NCBI GenBank assembly: GCA_027627225.1
Contig: CM051040.1
Coordinates: forward strand, 29,431,634-29,495,633
Length of the DNA: 64,000 bases
Source: Congeria kusceri
Lineage: Eukaryota > Mollusca > Bivalvia > Myida > Dreissenidae
Reading direction: 5' to 3'
Shown here: one piece after another, positions 53,701-64,000 of the stretch
How positions within the stretch are numbered: position 1 is the first letter of the stretch
How the letters are laid out: every line of letters starts with the position of its first letter
Program-made: the position numbers and the translations under genes
The notes under the pieces: model-generated
The model's input: only the letters and a program-made list of their open reading frames with translations
Told to the model about the DNA's origin: nothing
Databases searched by the model: none

Positions 53701-54980
53701 AAACTTTGACAGAGTCAGCAAGGTGCAGAACCAGGCGGCCAGAATCATCACTGGCGCCATGCGGTCAACCCCTATTCAAGAGCTGGAAACCATCACCGGT
53801 CTTGAGCCCATAGAAGACAGAAGGGACACCAAACTCCTCACCCAGGCAGCAAAGTTCAAAAGACTGCCAAATCATCCCATGAAAGACAGACTGTGCCAAC
53901 CAACAAAAGGAAGACTGAAGAGAGGGAGCTTCATCCACCAGACGAGGGTTTTGGAAAGGAAATGCCAAGATATCCTGGATCAAGAACCCAAAGATATCCC
54001 CCCGTACCTTGAAAACCCAGGCTGGAGCGATGCTGAAAGACCCCAGATACACAGCAGTATTCCTGGCATTGGCAAGAAAGACTCCCAGAGCGATGCTGAA
54101 AAGAAGTCCATCTCCATGGAACACATCAACAACTCCTACCCACAACACAACTGGACTCATGTCTACACTGATGGGTCTGCTGACCAGGCTGTCAGAAGTG
54201 GTGGTGCCGGAATCTACATCAGGTATCCAGGAGGTAGAGAACAACACATCTCCCTCGCTACTGGCCTCTACTCCACCAACTTCAAGGCTGAAGCAGTAGC
54301 GCTCAAGACAGGTGCAGTCCACATTGAGCACAGTCCACTCTCCTCCAACAACGTTGTGTTCTTCAGCGACGCAAAGTCAGTCCTGCAGGCCCTAGACACT
54401 GCCAGAGACAAAGAACTGAACGACCTGTCATCTGCCTTGACCTCCCTGTGCAGAGCCCACACGGTCGTGCTGCAATGGGTCCCCTCTCACTGCAACATAC
54501 TAGGCAATGAAGCCGCAGACACTCTGGCAAAGGAGGGCACCACAAAAGAACAGAATGACAGGTCAACCACCTTCAAAGAAGCCAAGACCATCATCAAGGC
54601 AAAGCAACACACCAAGTGGCTACAACAGCACCCACGATACAACCGAAATGACCCATACCACATGCTCTCAAGATCTGAGCAGGTCCTCATATTCAGGCTG
54701 CGGACAGGCCACAACCGTATGAACCACCACCTTTTCACCAAGTTCAGATTTGGCCAGTCAGACCAGTGCCCCTGTCAGACAGATAGCATGACAACAGAAC
54801 ACTTGCTGCAGTCCTGCCCACTACACAATGGCCTCAGGCGCCAGATCTGGGCGGAGGAGACCACAATGCAAGGGAAGCTCTATGGCAGTCTGGAGGACCT
54901 GCGGCGCACGGCGACCTTTGCGCAGAGAGCCGGCGTGTCCATCTGAGTGATCGACAAGAAGAATCGACAAGAAGAAGAAG
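50742..54980 (+). mobile_element. Non-LTR retrotransposon (LINE, I/Nimb-like), intact ORF
   Basis: Flanked by AGTAGCTCTTGC (50730-50741 and 54979-54990, with the AG possibly part of the tail), a 10-12 bp target duplication. It has a 206 bp 5' leader, one 1332-codon ORF, a 34 bp 3' part and a GAA-rich tail made of two TCGACAAGAA units. RNase H after RT places it in the I superfamily; Nimb is my best guess for a mollusc. An ORF1 is absent, so it is either ORF2-only or 5'-truncated. Confidence 0.9.
50948..54946 (+). CDS. LINE endonuclease-reverse transcriptase-RNase H polyprotein
   Basis: 1332 aa, uninterrupted. An N-terminal basic linker (RGARLRRRRVNAAGQKR) is followed by an APE-type endonuclease from about 112 to 330: N116 in LQWNAEGI, E145 in IQETH, GDFNSHS, and SDHRP near the end. 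The reverse transcriptase follows: AGFRQNRSTEDQ, WIDMEKAFDKVW, GVPQGGVLSP and the catalytic YADD (775-778). RNase H spans about 1070-1200: VYTDGSAD, FKAEAVAL, FFSDAKSVL, VPSHCNILGNEAAD. It ends with a C-terminal C-x-C-x8-H-x4-C knuckle (CPCQTDSMTTEHLLQSC). All catalytic residues I can identify are present, so the copy may be active. TGA is at 54944-54946. Confidence 0.95.
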   Translation: MLYSHGRQVSYDKEKSENKPLLKTDALGQSAHNDSATLSTPMMGNNGSLRDGALPVESPRAGRVPDPMPRRGPTQATGGHPVPQRGARLRRRRVNAAGQKRTPSTQETPRPLNILQWNAEGIHNKKLPFTERLHADNIDVACIQETHLNSNHRFTIRGYQTFRLDREGRHKGGVLMLIKNNIPAQEIKVVTNQQAEIQGVNITMDRSVITIYNLYCPQDKELSLQYLENLPTENCLVVGDFNSHSTCWGYEETDRRGEEVEDWQIDTQMVLLNDPEDPPTFFSRRWLSTSTPDLAFATDDLSKKTTRGVLSQLGGSDHRPVKLAINLQYRPQNSTTFPRWNYKKADWNMFASLTDLYTRGLKTDDLNINRVTRNFNQAILKAASETIPRGARKNYRPYWTEELQELEDQVSSSRQEVEENPSVDNNIALKAATAKYRRAYLQAARSSWREKTEKLNLDRDGNKLWKLTKAMNGEDTRAEPITISQGQELLTGREAANLFIDNYEEVSNITVPEERKAQVQEERRTSKEYQPEEHMNKPFNHHELADAMKALQERKSPGPDKITNEMLLHLGTRAKTQLLKIFNNSWKTGHVPQIWREADMVPIHKKGKDRAKVDSYRPISLTSCVGKLMERLINTRLTWHLEKNNTISPEQAGFRQNRSTEDQVTYIAQKIEDGFQDKENTLTIWIDMEKAFDKVWKEGLKLKLQKSGVAGCMFQWSCQYLNSRKARVHVSGQYSRKKTLKDGVPQGGVLSPTLFLVFINDIVKDLPRNVHGAIYADDLALWCSEEHITTANYRMQEALKVLEDWTKKWLITINYRKTTYTIFSLSPKEVKANLKLCGQTLQADNTPTYLGVTFDRRLTWKQQTEKVEARAKLRLALMKKLTGTTWGADAAILKKMYMGSVRPVLEYGVTAWGTASKSNFDRVSKVQNQAARIITGAMRSTPIQELETITGLEPIEDRRDTKLLTQAAKFKRLPNHPMKDRLCQPTKGRLKRGSFIHQTRVLERKCQDILDQEPKDIPPYLENPGWSDAERPQIHSSIPGIGKKDSQSDAEKKSISMEHINNSYPQHNWTHVYTDGSADQAVRSGGAGIYIRYPGGREQHISLATGLYSTNFKAEAVALKTGAVHIEHSPLSSNNVVFFSDAKSVLQALDTARDKELNDLSSALTSLCRAHTVVLQWVPSHCNILGNEAADTLAKEGTTKEQNDRSTTFKEAKTIIKAKQHTKWLQQHPRYNRNDPYHMLSRSEQVLIFRLRTGHNRMNHHLFTKFRFGQSDQCPCQTDSMTTEHLLQSCPLHNGLRRQIWAEETTMQGKLYGSLEDLRRTATFAQRAGVSI

Positions 54981-54990
54981 TAGCTCTTGC

Positions 54991-55744
54991 CACACTGTAA
55001 CATAAGCCATCAATTGCAGTTTTTCTTCACTGAAACTCAAAATGCATATGTGGCTACACGTTATAAATGCAACATTATAAACAGTATTTAGGAAAAAGTC
55101 AAATACTGACCATGAACTCGTTTCTCATGACAGTTAAATTGAGATCACACTGCTTTTCGTGCCTGCAGGTTTGATGAACCTTTATCAAATAAACAATTCT
55201 AGCTAATAGGCTCAATAAGTTGGATAAGTTGGGTAATTATGTGTGTCCATTGCATTACACGTTGTTGCATATACTCATCTTGTGAATAAGGTCAATTGGT
55301 TATGTGAAATTGTGTTTGCATAAAGAATTCATGGTGTTCCATATACTCTTCTTGTTAATGAATTAAATGGTTCTGTAATTTAATGTTTGCATTTCATAAT
55401 GTCGCTCATACAATCCTTGTTAAGGAGGTCAAAGGGTTCTGCAATTTTACGTGTGACATATAAAATGCAGTGTTTTTTTTTAATCCAATAATCCTTAGTC
55501 CAAGAGGAAATAAATTCCGTAAATTGTTTGTTAAGTTATATTAAATGTATTACAAAGTATGACAACGACTTTAAGTTCGTGCATGGGCACAATACTTGTT
55601 GCCATCCCCTCTTCTAGGTAATTTGAATGTTTCCATGTTGATTGGCTCCCGAAACCAGGATTCTAAACTTGATATTTAAATGAACTTTACCAGATCTTTG
55701 CTTATTGCCTCTTGGTACACTCGGTGAAGAAACAAGCGCACGCC
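54991..55744. other. Copy B promoter-side region with diverged 66 bp repeat units
   Basis: About three units related to the 28938-29460 array (AATGGTTCTGTAATTTAATG, ATGTCGCTCATACAATCC) at 55300-55450. Sequence parallel to 29620-29812 then leads into the dead exon. Confidence 0.6.
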
Positions 55745-55796
55745 ATAAAGAGCAACGCGTTGTTGTCGCTCGCTTTTGTAATAAGTATTTTTGCAA
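55745..55796 (+). pseudogene. Start-less duplicate of Ly6-type exon 1
   Basis: 52 nt, the same length as exon 1 at 29813-29864 and open in the same frame. It encodes a signal-peptide-like stretch (…NALLSLAFVISIFA) and is followed by GTGAGT. The first codon is ATA instead of ATG, and no in-frame ATG lies close upstream. No exon 2 or 3 copy is visible up to the window end, so the rest is lost or lies beyond it. Confidence 0.75.
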
Positions 55797-56483
55797 GTGA
55801 GTATAAACTATGGCATTTATTACTTTAATGCCATCTTATTCAGTACATGTGTATATATGTTCAAACATTTGCCTACTTATATTTGCCTTTATAGGTAAGT
55901 TAATTTGTATGCATTGGCAATATGTTATTTTCATACTTGTCGAATGTTTTTCGTGAAAGTAATATCGGTTTTATTACTATACGATACGGTGCGATATACG
56001 GTGGGTATGATTTATACGTACATTAATTATCATGTAAATGGTAGCCATTAACGTCGCAGTACATATAATATAACTCAATATATCTTAAATTGGCATTAGT
56101 TCTAATGAAAGTTAATGAGGTTTATTCGACTGAAAACTGTTTCTTATTGACGAATGGCATTTTATAATATCTATGTTCAAAAACGCTTGGTACGAACGGA
56201 ATTTACACTAATGTACATGCTGATTTACTCTAGAGGCATCACTAGTTTTCGCATACCGATACTATACGATAAACTGTTACCAAAAACGTCATTATTTTAC
56301 CAATTTCAATTATTTTGATCGGTAAGATGTCTATTAGAAACGAAGTATGCAAAGTTTTAATTCTATAAACATAATTCTGGACTGCTGCTTTAACTGATAG
56401 TTCTCCAGTTTAAAACTGCTAATAATAAAAGAGGATATATTGACCAAATGTAACAGAAACTCGAAGCAAAATATCTTTATTTG

Positions 56484-56575
56484 CATGGGCTGATCTATCC
56501 ATGCACAGGCTGATCCAGGACGGCACTTTTCGCACATGCATTGGGCCCGGGTTTCCCACGACACGCCTTATTTGT
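56484..56575. mobile_element. Fragment of the 10508-type foldback element
   Basis: CATGCACAGGCTGATCCAGG, ACGGCACTTTTCGCACATGC, GGGTTTCCCACGACACGCCT: the right half of the 10508-10773 family, with the left half missing. Confidence 0.7.
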
Positions 56576-56909
56576 AATTGCAAAACCTTTGTAGGTATAT
56601 CTTTAATTTAATAAAAACACATGCAAATTATGACATAATGTATATGCATAGTTGAATAGTTATACTTTGTTATAACTTTTATATTGGTGCATGCACTTGA
56701 AGTTTGTATTGTATGAACATGTCTGGAGTGTAAAATAAAACTTCTTTGTGTTTTTGTTGTTAAAAGAATGTTAATTACCCGTCCGTGTATGTGTTTATAC
56801 ATGTGGCTACAATTCACAATTAGCCACAATTTAAAACCATTTGAGACGAATCACAATATCTGTGGTTGTAACGTTCCATTGTCAAAACATTTGAGTTGAT
56901 AACATCAAC

Positions 56910-56976
56910 GGATTGAACCCTGGTCCTCTGCGCGGGAGGCGGGCACCCTAACCGCGTCGCTCTTAGAGCTAGCCCA
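56910..56976 (-). tRNA. tRNA-derived SINE head
   Basis: The minus strand reads GGGCTAGCTCTAAGAGCGAC…, CGGTTAGGGTGCCCGCCTCC… and B box GGTTCAATC. It resembles a tRNA-type SINE promoter with a disturbed D-arm. Confidence 0.45.
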
Positions 56977-57179
56977 ACAGCAAGGCTGTTGCAAACGCCT
57001 TATAGGCCATTCACTAATCCCCACATTGCCATCGCAAAATAACACGAAAAGGCTTCTGTCCGTACATCTGGCCCACAATATTTCTGTTCATTTTGGACTA
57101 AACAATAGACACGCCAGTGTTCTCGTGTAAGGTTCTTGTTTCAACATTTCAATGAGTTATTTAAGAAACATTTTTTGAT

Positions 57180-57316
57180 TTATCGTTGTTTATCGGCCAA
57201 TAAACAACGATTTGGAGTTATGATGCATAGGGATTAAACCACGAGGGCCCGATGTGGTTTAATAGCGATGGATCAGAACGACAAACAGTTGTTAATTGGC
57301 CGATAAACAACGATAA
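57180..57316. mobile_element. 137 bp MITE with perfect 22 bp inverted ends
   Basis: TTATCGTTGTTTATCGGCCA plus AT at the left is the exact reverse complement of the right end. The core holds GAGGGCCCGATGTGG. Decayed relatives lie at about 58646-58775 and 62935-63000, and a core fragment at about 28484. Confidence 0.8.
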
Positions 57317-57778
57317 TGCGAATATTATTTTGATTCTAAATGATTTCACATATATTTTTGCAATTGTAATTTGCCCTACTTTTTACTATGCTCCGCTCAG
57401 AATCATTGTTTATTGGGTAGTTTTACGACGATAACTTTGTTCTTTGTCTAAAGAAAAGTTAGAGAGTATCATGTTAGAATGATGTTATTGTTCGTCCGGT
57501 TCTTGAATCAACACAGCGCTAATCATCGGGCATAAATACTATTGATAGCTCACCTGTCATTCAATCAACAGCTCTATTCAACTAAAAAAAGACGCCCTCG
57601 TACAATAGTAATGACATTAGTTGACCTTGTTTTGGGGGCTAAACCGATGCACATACTACTACGAGAGTAAGTAAGTACTTCAGAGAGTAATTAATATATT
57701 AGTTTTGAAAGTATTTTTATATAAATAAGTTATGTGCCTTTATAGACCGACAGGCCGGGTAATTTTGACCAATGAGGA

Positions 57779-57860
57779 AATCATCATCACCATCTTCATC
57801 ATCATCATCATTATCATCATCATCATCACCATCATCGTCGTCGTCATCATTCTGCACGGT
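57779..57860. repeat. TCA/CAT microsatellite
   Basis: Imperfect (TCA)n with TCG interruptions towards the right end. Confidence 0.9.
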
Positions 57861-59116
57861 TGGATAACAATATTCTCCGTCCAGCCATATCTTATTAATT
57901 GCCAGTTCCACCTCTCTGTCAGTACGTTTTCCGCAAAATATTATGCAACCAATTTTGTTAAAAAGACAACTGATATCCCTGATGTGTTTAACAGCTATTC
58001 AGGGAAAAATCTCGATTGCCTCTCACCTTTGTGCCCCACGCATTCGGGAAACATATTTCATTTGAAGACATGCATTGTCCACCACACGATTTCACCCAGC
58101 CGTGGCCAAGAATCTTTACATATCATTTACACACCGATGCATCGTGTCACTGTATTTTTGCCACTTCTACTGTCATCCAGTCTGTGTAAAACATTGTTAT
58201 GTTTAGGCCGAAAAAACTTGTTTAAGATGATCGTTTTACCCTTTTATTAAAGAGTAGCATACTGATTCCAATACCGTACCCATACATTTAGTCCTTACGT
58301 TTCCGATTCCAAAACGCTTTCCTTAGACTGGATGGACTAGGCCTGAACTACTTTAGATTTATATATGATTTATATCTCCGCACTCATACAACGTCTCCTT
58401 ATTTGCTTATCCTTGGCAAAGTATATTTATTTCTCTACATTTATAGTATGTACTTGCATTTTATGTCAATCACGTAAGCCCTGGCAAAGAAAAAAATACA
58501 TTTCCTGTATACACATTGTGTCGTTATATTTCCTATCGAGTATATTTGGCAAAGTGTATGCATGTATTTGTCAGCCTACATCTCACCATTGACTTTTTGC
58601 TTTCTTTCTCCGACATATAATATTATATATTTTAGAAATAATTACCGATTTAGAGTTGTTTATCGGCAAAAACAAGTTCTGATTCTAACTCCATCTTGGT
58701 TTAATATACGTGCTTCAAAAAATAAGGGTGTTTAGAAGTCGATAAACAACAATAATACAAACATGATTTGGATTCTAACTTGACCTGACAACATATTCTA
58801 CAATTACCATTCGTATTATATTACACAGTTTCGGAACTATTTTTGTTAAATATTTAACGGTGAATTTTGTTCTTCGACTATAGAACTCTCTGCACATGTT
58901 ATTTTGTAATTTGTATCAATTAATATACAGCATACATGTACTAATGCTTTGTAGTAATATCGATGACGCAACATGAACGTTGTTGCGGGCATAAAATTGT
59001 AGCATATACCACCAGTTTAACTATTGTCCTAACACGACCAACGGCTAGTTTTCTATAAATCAAGTATAGGTTATTCGGCAACAAATTATGGGCGGAGCCT
59101 AATGTTTAGAAAATAG

Positions 59117-59134
59117 TTCCGGTGTACACCGGAA
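59117..59134. promoter_or_regulatory. 18 bp perfect palindrome TTCCGGTGTACACCGGAA
   Basis: Two inverted ACCGGAA cores (ETS-type) share the palindrome, and a GGGCGGAG box lies about 30 bp upstream. No transcript start or gene is evident nearby. Confidence 0.25.
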
Positions 59135-59624
59135 ATTCAAAGACATTGTTCAGTTAACTGCATGTGCTTAAACGCGCGATAGCAAATTTGTGACGAACAA
59201 ATCATTTCTGCATTATGGAGCGCAAGAAAACCACTAAGATCTTGTTACTTATAATAGAATCGAAAACGTGTTTTTGTGTGTACAAATTGACACTCGTGAT
59301 GTACTTCCTACGCATGTATTCTCCTTAGTGTTATTTGACAACTGTGATTAAACATATTATTTCTTAAATACACTCATTTGTATACATTCTAATGTCATTT
59401 ATATATAAAACATGTACTCTGTGCATTTAGAAACACAAACAAATTAAAATAATTATATCTCTTATTCTATTAAAACATTCATATTAAACGGATGCAACGC
59501 TGTGAAAGTTATTGTAAATACATTTTAATTTCATTCGTAAATGTCTCTTCTAACTAATTTATGCACTTATAACAAACGTTTCTACACATGTCAATCATAT
59601 GCAAATTAATAAAGTGTTGTTTTT

Positions 59625-60472
59625 AAGACTGTTGGCGGAAGCCAACGGTCTTTGGAGAGGGGAATTTCCAAAACAGGTATCGCAGAAAACGACTTCTTTT
59701 CTTTGCAGGCTATTAGTCAGTAAATCGAAACCAGAAAGGGTCCTTTTTCAAAACAGCAAAATTTCACACCCGTTTTCTTACATTTTAGTTATTTAAGATA
59801 ATGTATGTAATATGTATTATAATGTGTATATCATGTGATTTATTACAAGTACAGTTTGTAAAAAGGTCAATTTATAAAAGAAATATCTGTAAACTAATGA
59901 CACCCCTACTTTTGCTATTTACTTGTATGTAACCGAAATATTTACCGGAGTGTCCTGGAATAAGACCACAAAATTAATTTGCTACATCGGTTCTTTTTTA
60001 TTCGTTGTGAACGTGTTTTTTCTTGTTACCAATTCTCATTCTGAATATTTTGACAGCAAATTACTGCAATTTATTATTTTTTTAAACTGTACTATGGACA
60101 ATCGAGATAGCTGGCATCGTATGATCTATTTACTCAGTAGGCTACGAACAAAGATCTATTTATAGATCTTTGGTTATGAAGCACTAACAATCGGTGCGCC
60201 TAACTACTACGCTTCATCGGTTATTCTGGCCCTTGCAGATTGACTTGTTAACTGCTATGTACATAATCCGTTTGCATAAGATAATTAGCTCGATTTTTTT
60301 TGTTTCGTTACTTACAAATTTGTTTTCATTATGGTGTCGTTTATTATTGAATAAGAATCCAAATTATAAAGGAAAGGAGGGAAATTGAACTTCATTCAAA
60401 CAAATGTTTGCGTTTAGCAAAAATGCACTCATTATTAGCATGCGTTTAGTTTCTTTTGTCGCCAACAGTCTT
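59625..60472. mobile_element. Candidate element with GACTGTTGGCG inverted ends
   Basis: AAGACTGTTGGCG at the left is paired with CGCCAACAGTCTT at the right (848 bp). The left end also forms a local stem (GACTGTTGGC…GCCAACGGTC). The interior is AT-rich without a convincing gene. Confidence 0.4.
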
Positions 60473-61135
60473 TCTACGCTGTCAGCCCTTTGATCTTCTC
60501 AAAGCACCGTACTTGTCTACGTGTTTAAGAGTAACCTTCTTTACACAAAAGAGCGCGTGGGTGGTAAATCTACAAATGAATTGCGGACAGCTAGATGAAT
60601 GGAAATGAGAGAGGAGAGGAAATGGCAAACAAATCAACCTGAAAGGTCTAAGGCTATGCTGTGTCGACCCATGGAACAAATAATGTCGGATATTGAGTCT
60701 GAGTTATGGAAAAACTTGCCATTTTAATGAACATAACGATGCATTAAAATTTCTTAAAAGACGCGGAATGGCGTTGCACATGAAGATCCTTAACTCTACA
60801 CATGACTCACGTGGTGTTAATTTTTATAAATACAATTTTTAGCATCACTATATAGCAATGCGTTCAGCTGTTAACACTACTAACAATACGGCATATATGT
60901 GCATCTTGAAATATTAGTTTTATTGGTGCTTTAAAAGTTTGCCTTTTAAAATATGCCGAGCATATTTATATATGTACTTCCTAATATATGTACTTCCCAA
61001 TGGTATGTATTTACATAAAAAATGTAGATCTACTATTTTCTCTATACCTGATTTGAATTTTATTAGAGCTTGAAACGATATTTATTAATAAATCCTGGAT
61101 GAAGGAATGACACTATCGTATATTTAAACTTATAT
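60473..61135. other. Spacer
   Basis: No gene or repeat recognised. Confidence 0.4.
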
Positions 61136-62130
61136 TATACCCCAACTTTTTGAAAAAGTGGGAGTTATATAGGAATCGCTTGTGTCGCGTAAATAAATCA
61201 TGTGTGTCCGTCAAAGATCAAGGCCACAATTGAAAGCCAAAGGTCAAATACTTGTGTTTCGTTTCAGCTCCATTATACTTTGTAATGCCAGGAAGGATTT
61301 TAATATAACTTCAGATAATTATTACCCATGACCAGACAATGTTTGGCGTACATGACAAACTTTTCCTTCAAACTTATTCCACACGACCAGACGATGTGCC
61401 GCGTATATGACCTATATTGTCTGTCAACGGTCAAGGTCACATTTCAAGGTCAAATGTTTGTATTTTGTTTCCGCTCTATAACTTCATAATGTCTGGAAGG
61501 ATTTTAATATTACTTGACATTAATATTCCTCATGGCTACATAATGTGTGACATACGTGATCCATGCTTGCCTGTCAAAGATCAAGGTCACAATTCAAGGT
61601 TAAAAGTCAAATATTTTTTATTTAGTTTTTCCATCACAACTTCTAAATACCTGAAAGAATTTTAATATAACATTGTACCTCACATTATTATTCCACATAA
61701 CCTGATGATTTGTCGCGTACATGACACATGCTGGTCTGTCAAAGGTCAAGGTCACAGTTCAAGATCAAAGTCAAATATTGGTCAGGAGCATAATATATTC
61801 TGAAATGGAGGGGTTTTCAAATGAATTGGTATATATCATGGCAATTGTGATATTGTATTCTGCGCACAAGTATCAGGTATGTAGCTTAAATGTCAAGGTC
61901 AAATATAAGAGATATATTTTTGTTTCGGGTTATGTATTGTACCTTAAAAGAGGGATTCTTCTGTAACTTATAACAAAGTACAACCACCATAAAAGAATGT
62001 GTCCCAGGCAGGAACAAAGGTAACACTTAAAGATCAATTATAAGAAAGAAATTTTTGTAAGAAGCAAATGTTTGTCCAACATGAAATGATTTTTCAAGAC
62101 ACTCAAGGACCAGGTCTGTAGATGAAAGTA
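61136..62130 (+). mobile_element. Helitron-like tandem-unit element (GTCAAGGTCACA family)
   Basis: The left stem is CCCCAACTTTTTGAAAAAGTGGG. About four to five diverged units follow with TGTCAAAGATCAAGGTCACA, AAGGATTTTAATATAACTT and TGTGTCGCGTACATGAC. The style matches 20131-21086, but the right end is not resolved. Confidence 0.5.
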
Positions 62131-64000
62131 AAGGTCATTCTTCAAGGTGATAGGTCAAAATAGTTGTCCAGTGCACATAACGTCTTCTTCCTTTTTCATT
62201 TCAAGCCAAACGTTTCCTCTAATGCAAGTCTTTTTTTCATTCAAAACATGTATTAAACTATCACAGCACCACAATTACAAACCTCTTCATTTGTGTCAAA
62301 GCGGTATATGGGGATATATATCACCTTTAGTTGTGTTTACATCTGAAATAAGTACATGCAACCATAATACCATTTCCCCAAAGTATAACTGATCTAAATG
62401 CAAGTGTATATTCAAATATATACTATTTTGAGGATTTTGTTTTTAAAGTATCTAATTACAACACAATGAAACCACAAACTTTATAGTTTAGAAGCACTTT
62501 CTCTGTACAATATAAAGTGAATGTTTGTAAGGTACTATACCGTAGCTGTGAGTCACATTTTGGGAGAAACCTGTTTGTAAATCTTAGAGTGATATCTTTA
62601 CATGTTTACCCATGCTGTTTGTGTTCAATATAAATCATTTGAACTAAACGTCGTCAAGATTACCACTGGAATATTCCACGAAAGTGTAAGAATATAACGT
62701 TTTCAAGAACATTCTTTAGTCTCATGTCAGGCGACATGCCGAATAACAAAACGACGTGAAAATGCGTTAGTATACTTGCAGTATTTTGTGGAATATTAAT
62801 TCTAACATGATACCCACTAATTTTTGTAGAGACAAAGAACACAAAATTATCGTTGTTAAACTACCCAATAAAAAACGCACAACGTAGTACCGATTCTGAG
62901 TACAACGTAATAAAAAATTGAAAAGATTTTGGCATTATCGTTGTTTATCGGCAAATAAGCAACTCTTTGTCATTCTGATACGTGGCTATTAAACAAAAGA
63001 CAATAAAATATCAAGCACTTGCCCATGCATCTCAAGTCTCCAATGCATCAGCTGGTAGGTCGCGTACATTATATGATTTATCCATTCCATTTCCTAACGT
63101 CTCCTATGGGACTCAGTGAAGGGTAATATTCGCACACTGAGATCTTTATGAATGACAATCGAAAAGCAAGCACTTGCCAATAAATCTCTTCTTTGCATCA
63201 GCTAGTTTGTAATTAAAGTATGAAAATAAACAATTCCGATTAATTAAACCGTATACATCGCCGATCGAATAACTCAAAACTCAAACAACTTTTCTTAAAA
63301 CATGTAACAAGTATACGGCCCATATGACCATTAATTTGGAGTTTGTAAGTTGCGAAACTATGTCAGCAACATCCATGGTGCAAATATAGGTCTTTATAAG
63401 CATCAAATCCGTTTCCAATGAACACGTTTCTCTAAATAATACAATTCTAACAATCTGATTTAACGTATATTTACACAAAGTATTTGACAATTTACCATAC
63501 CAAAAATTATCTTATACACACTTTACTTAGTCTGATTTTTTTTATTGTGCATGCCTATGACAAAGAATTAGAACATATGTTGACCCAGAATATCGGGATA
63601 TGTAAATTATTTAATGACGGTGTGCAGTTATTGCTGGCGTCTGCACATGCTATGAAACACAACATATTTCACATTTGTTTCCGCTATGGCAAGTTCGGCC
63701 TGTTAATGCTACTCGGAATGATTCTTATTATTGACATAATCTGTTTTGCTGTTTGTGATGTGTCTGTGTGATTTCAATTTATTTGTTTATTTTTCGACAT
63801 TTATTTATAAATAATTTTGAATGTGTTTTTATAAATGTGTGTTCATGTTGTTATTTTCAGTAAACCACATAGTAAAAAGGTTATGTTCTAGCTTAATGTG
63901 ATTTATTCTTGAAATAAAGTTCAATAATGTTGATAACATTGTACATGGTCGATACTATTGCGTTCTGTATATGAAACACGTTGCTAAATATATTTTAATA
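62131..64000. other. AT-rich window end, no gene recognised
   Basis: A decayed copy of the 57180 MITE lies at 62935-63000. A 95-codon plus-strand frame at 63484-63771 has two hydrophobic stretches but no support as a gene. Confidence 0.4.

Larger units (their letters stand above)
55797..57179. other. Gene-poor segment with two repeat remnants
   Basis: No gene. It holds the foldback fragment at 56484-56575 and the tRNA-like head at 56910-56976. Confidence 0.45.
57317..59624. other. Gene-poor AT-rich segment
   Basis: Contains a CAT/TCA microsatellite at 57779-57860, a decayed MITE copy and a perfect palindrome at 59117. The 172-codon frame at 57732-58250 is part microsatellite (poly-Ile) and shows no domain. 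Confidence 0.45.

Noticed and set aside
57717..57911. Acidic Asp-rich minus-strand frame
   Set aside because: Reverse reading of the same microsatellite.
57732..58250. 172-codon plus-strand frame
   Set aside because: Begins with poly-Ile from a TCA microsatellite; no domain or splice context.
63484..63771. 95-codon frame with two hydrophobic segments
   Set aside because: Short and AT-rich with no motif or conserved context; membrane-like composition is common in random AT-rich frames.
1..64000. CRISPR arrays, operons, bacterial promoters or phage modules
   Set aside because: Intron-split genes, LINE and LTR elements and microsatellites show this is animal DNA; the tandem repeats here lack spacer structure.

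Overview
The window is animal genomic DNA and most resembles a bivalve mollusc. It is AT-rich, its genes are split by GT-AG introns, and it is crowded with tandem-repeat-bearing interspersed elements and hairpin elements of types I associate with clams and mussels. A Dreissena- or Mya-like species is my guess from memory of repeat styles, not a database result.

Layout, left to right. (1) 0-6 kb: the last exon of a plus-strand gene resembling the Myb/SANT-like partner of Harbinger transposons, then a five-exon minus-strand PIF/Harbinger transposase (HARBI1-like) with its catalytic residues intact but two single-base frameshifts. (2) 6-19.5 kb: a complete eleven-exon CDC6 gene (613 aa, all splice phases consistent), the AAA+ licensing factor that helps load MCM at origins. 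It is divergent from the transposase across about 465 bp. Its introns hold a 12 x 39 bp minisatellite inside a possible nested minus-strand gene, a foldback element and several Helitron-like repeats. (3) 19.5-29.8 kb: no confident gene. There are five or so tandem-repeat elements and a 1.2 kb segment bracketed by 28 bp direct repeats. (4) 29.8-36.1 kb: a three-exon gene for a small secreted, probably GPI-anchored Ly6/uPAR (three-finger) protein of 120 aa. (5) 38.8-43.35 kb: a minus-strand LTR retrotransposon with near-identical 289 bp LTRs. It encodes Gag (with an N-terminal helix-hairpin-helix), a CCHC knuckle and an aspartic protease, but no recognisable reverse transcriptase, RNase H or integrase. 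The protease frame continues into a zinc-finger-like and a TatD-like motif. (6) 44.2-57.3 kb: a nest of transposable elements (TA-, TTA- and TTAA-flanked inverted-repeat elements, a TIR element carrying a tRNA-like promoter, an intact-ORF LINE). They sit in a second, diverged copy of the region upstream of the Ly6 gene. That copy ends in a Ly6 exon 1 whose ATG has become ATA. (7) 57.3-64 kb: repeats and gene-poor AT-rich DNA.

Only CDC6 and the Ly6-family gene look like intact host genes. The most unusual object is the pol-less LTR element. Its gag-protease junction carries a textbook -1 ribosomal frameshift signal (slippery heptamer, 5 nt spacer, 8 bp GC-rich stem), and its 3' end appears to carry host-type sequence. 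No searches were run; family names rest on motifs read by eye.
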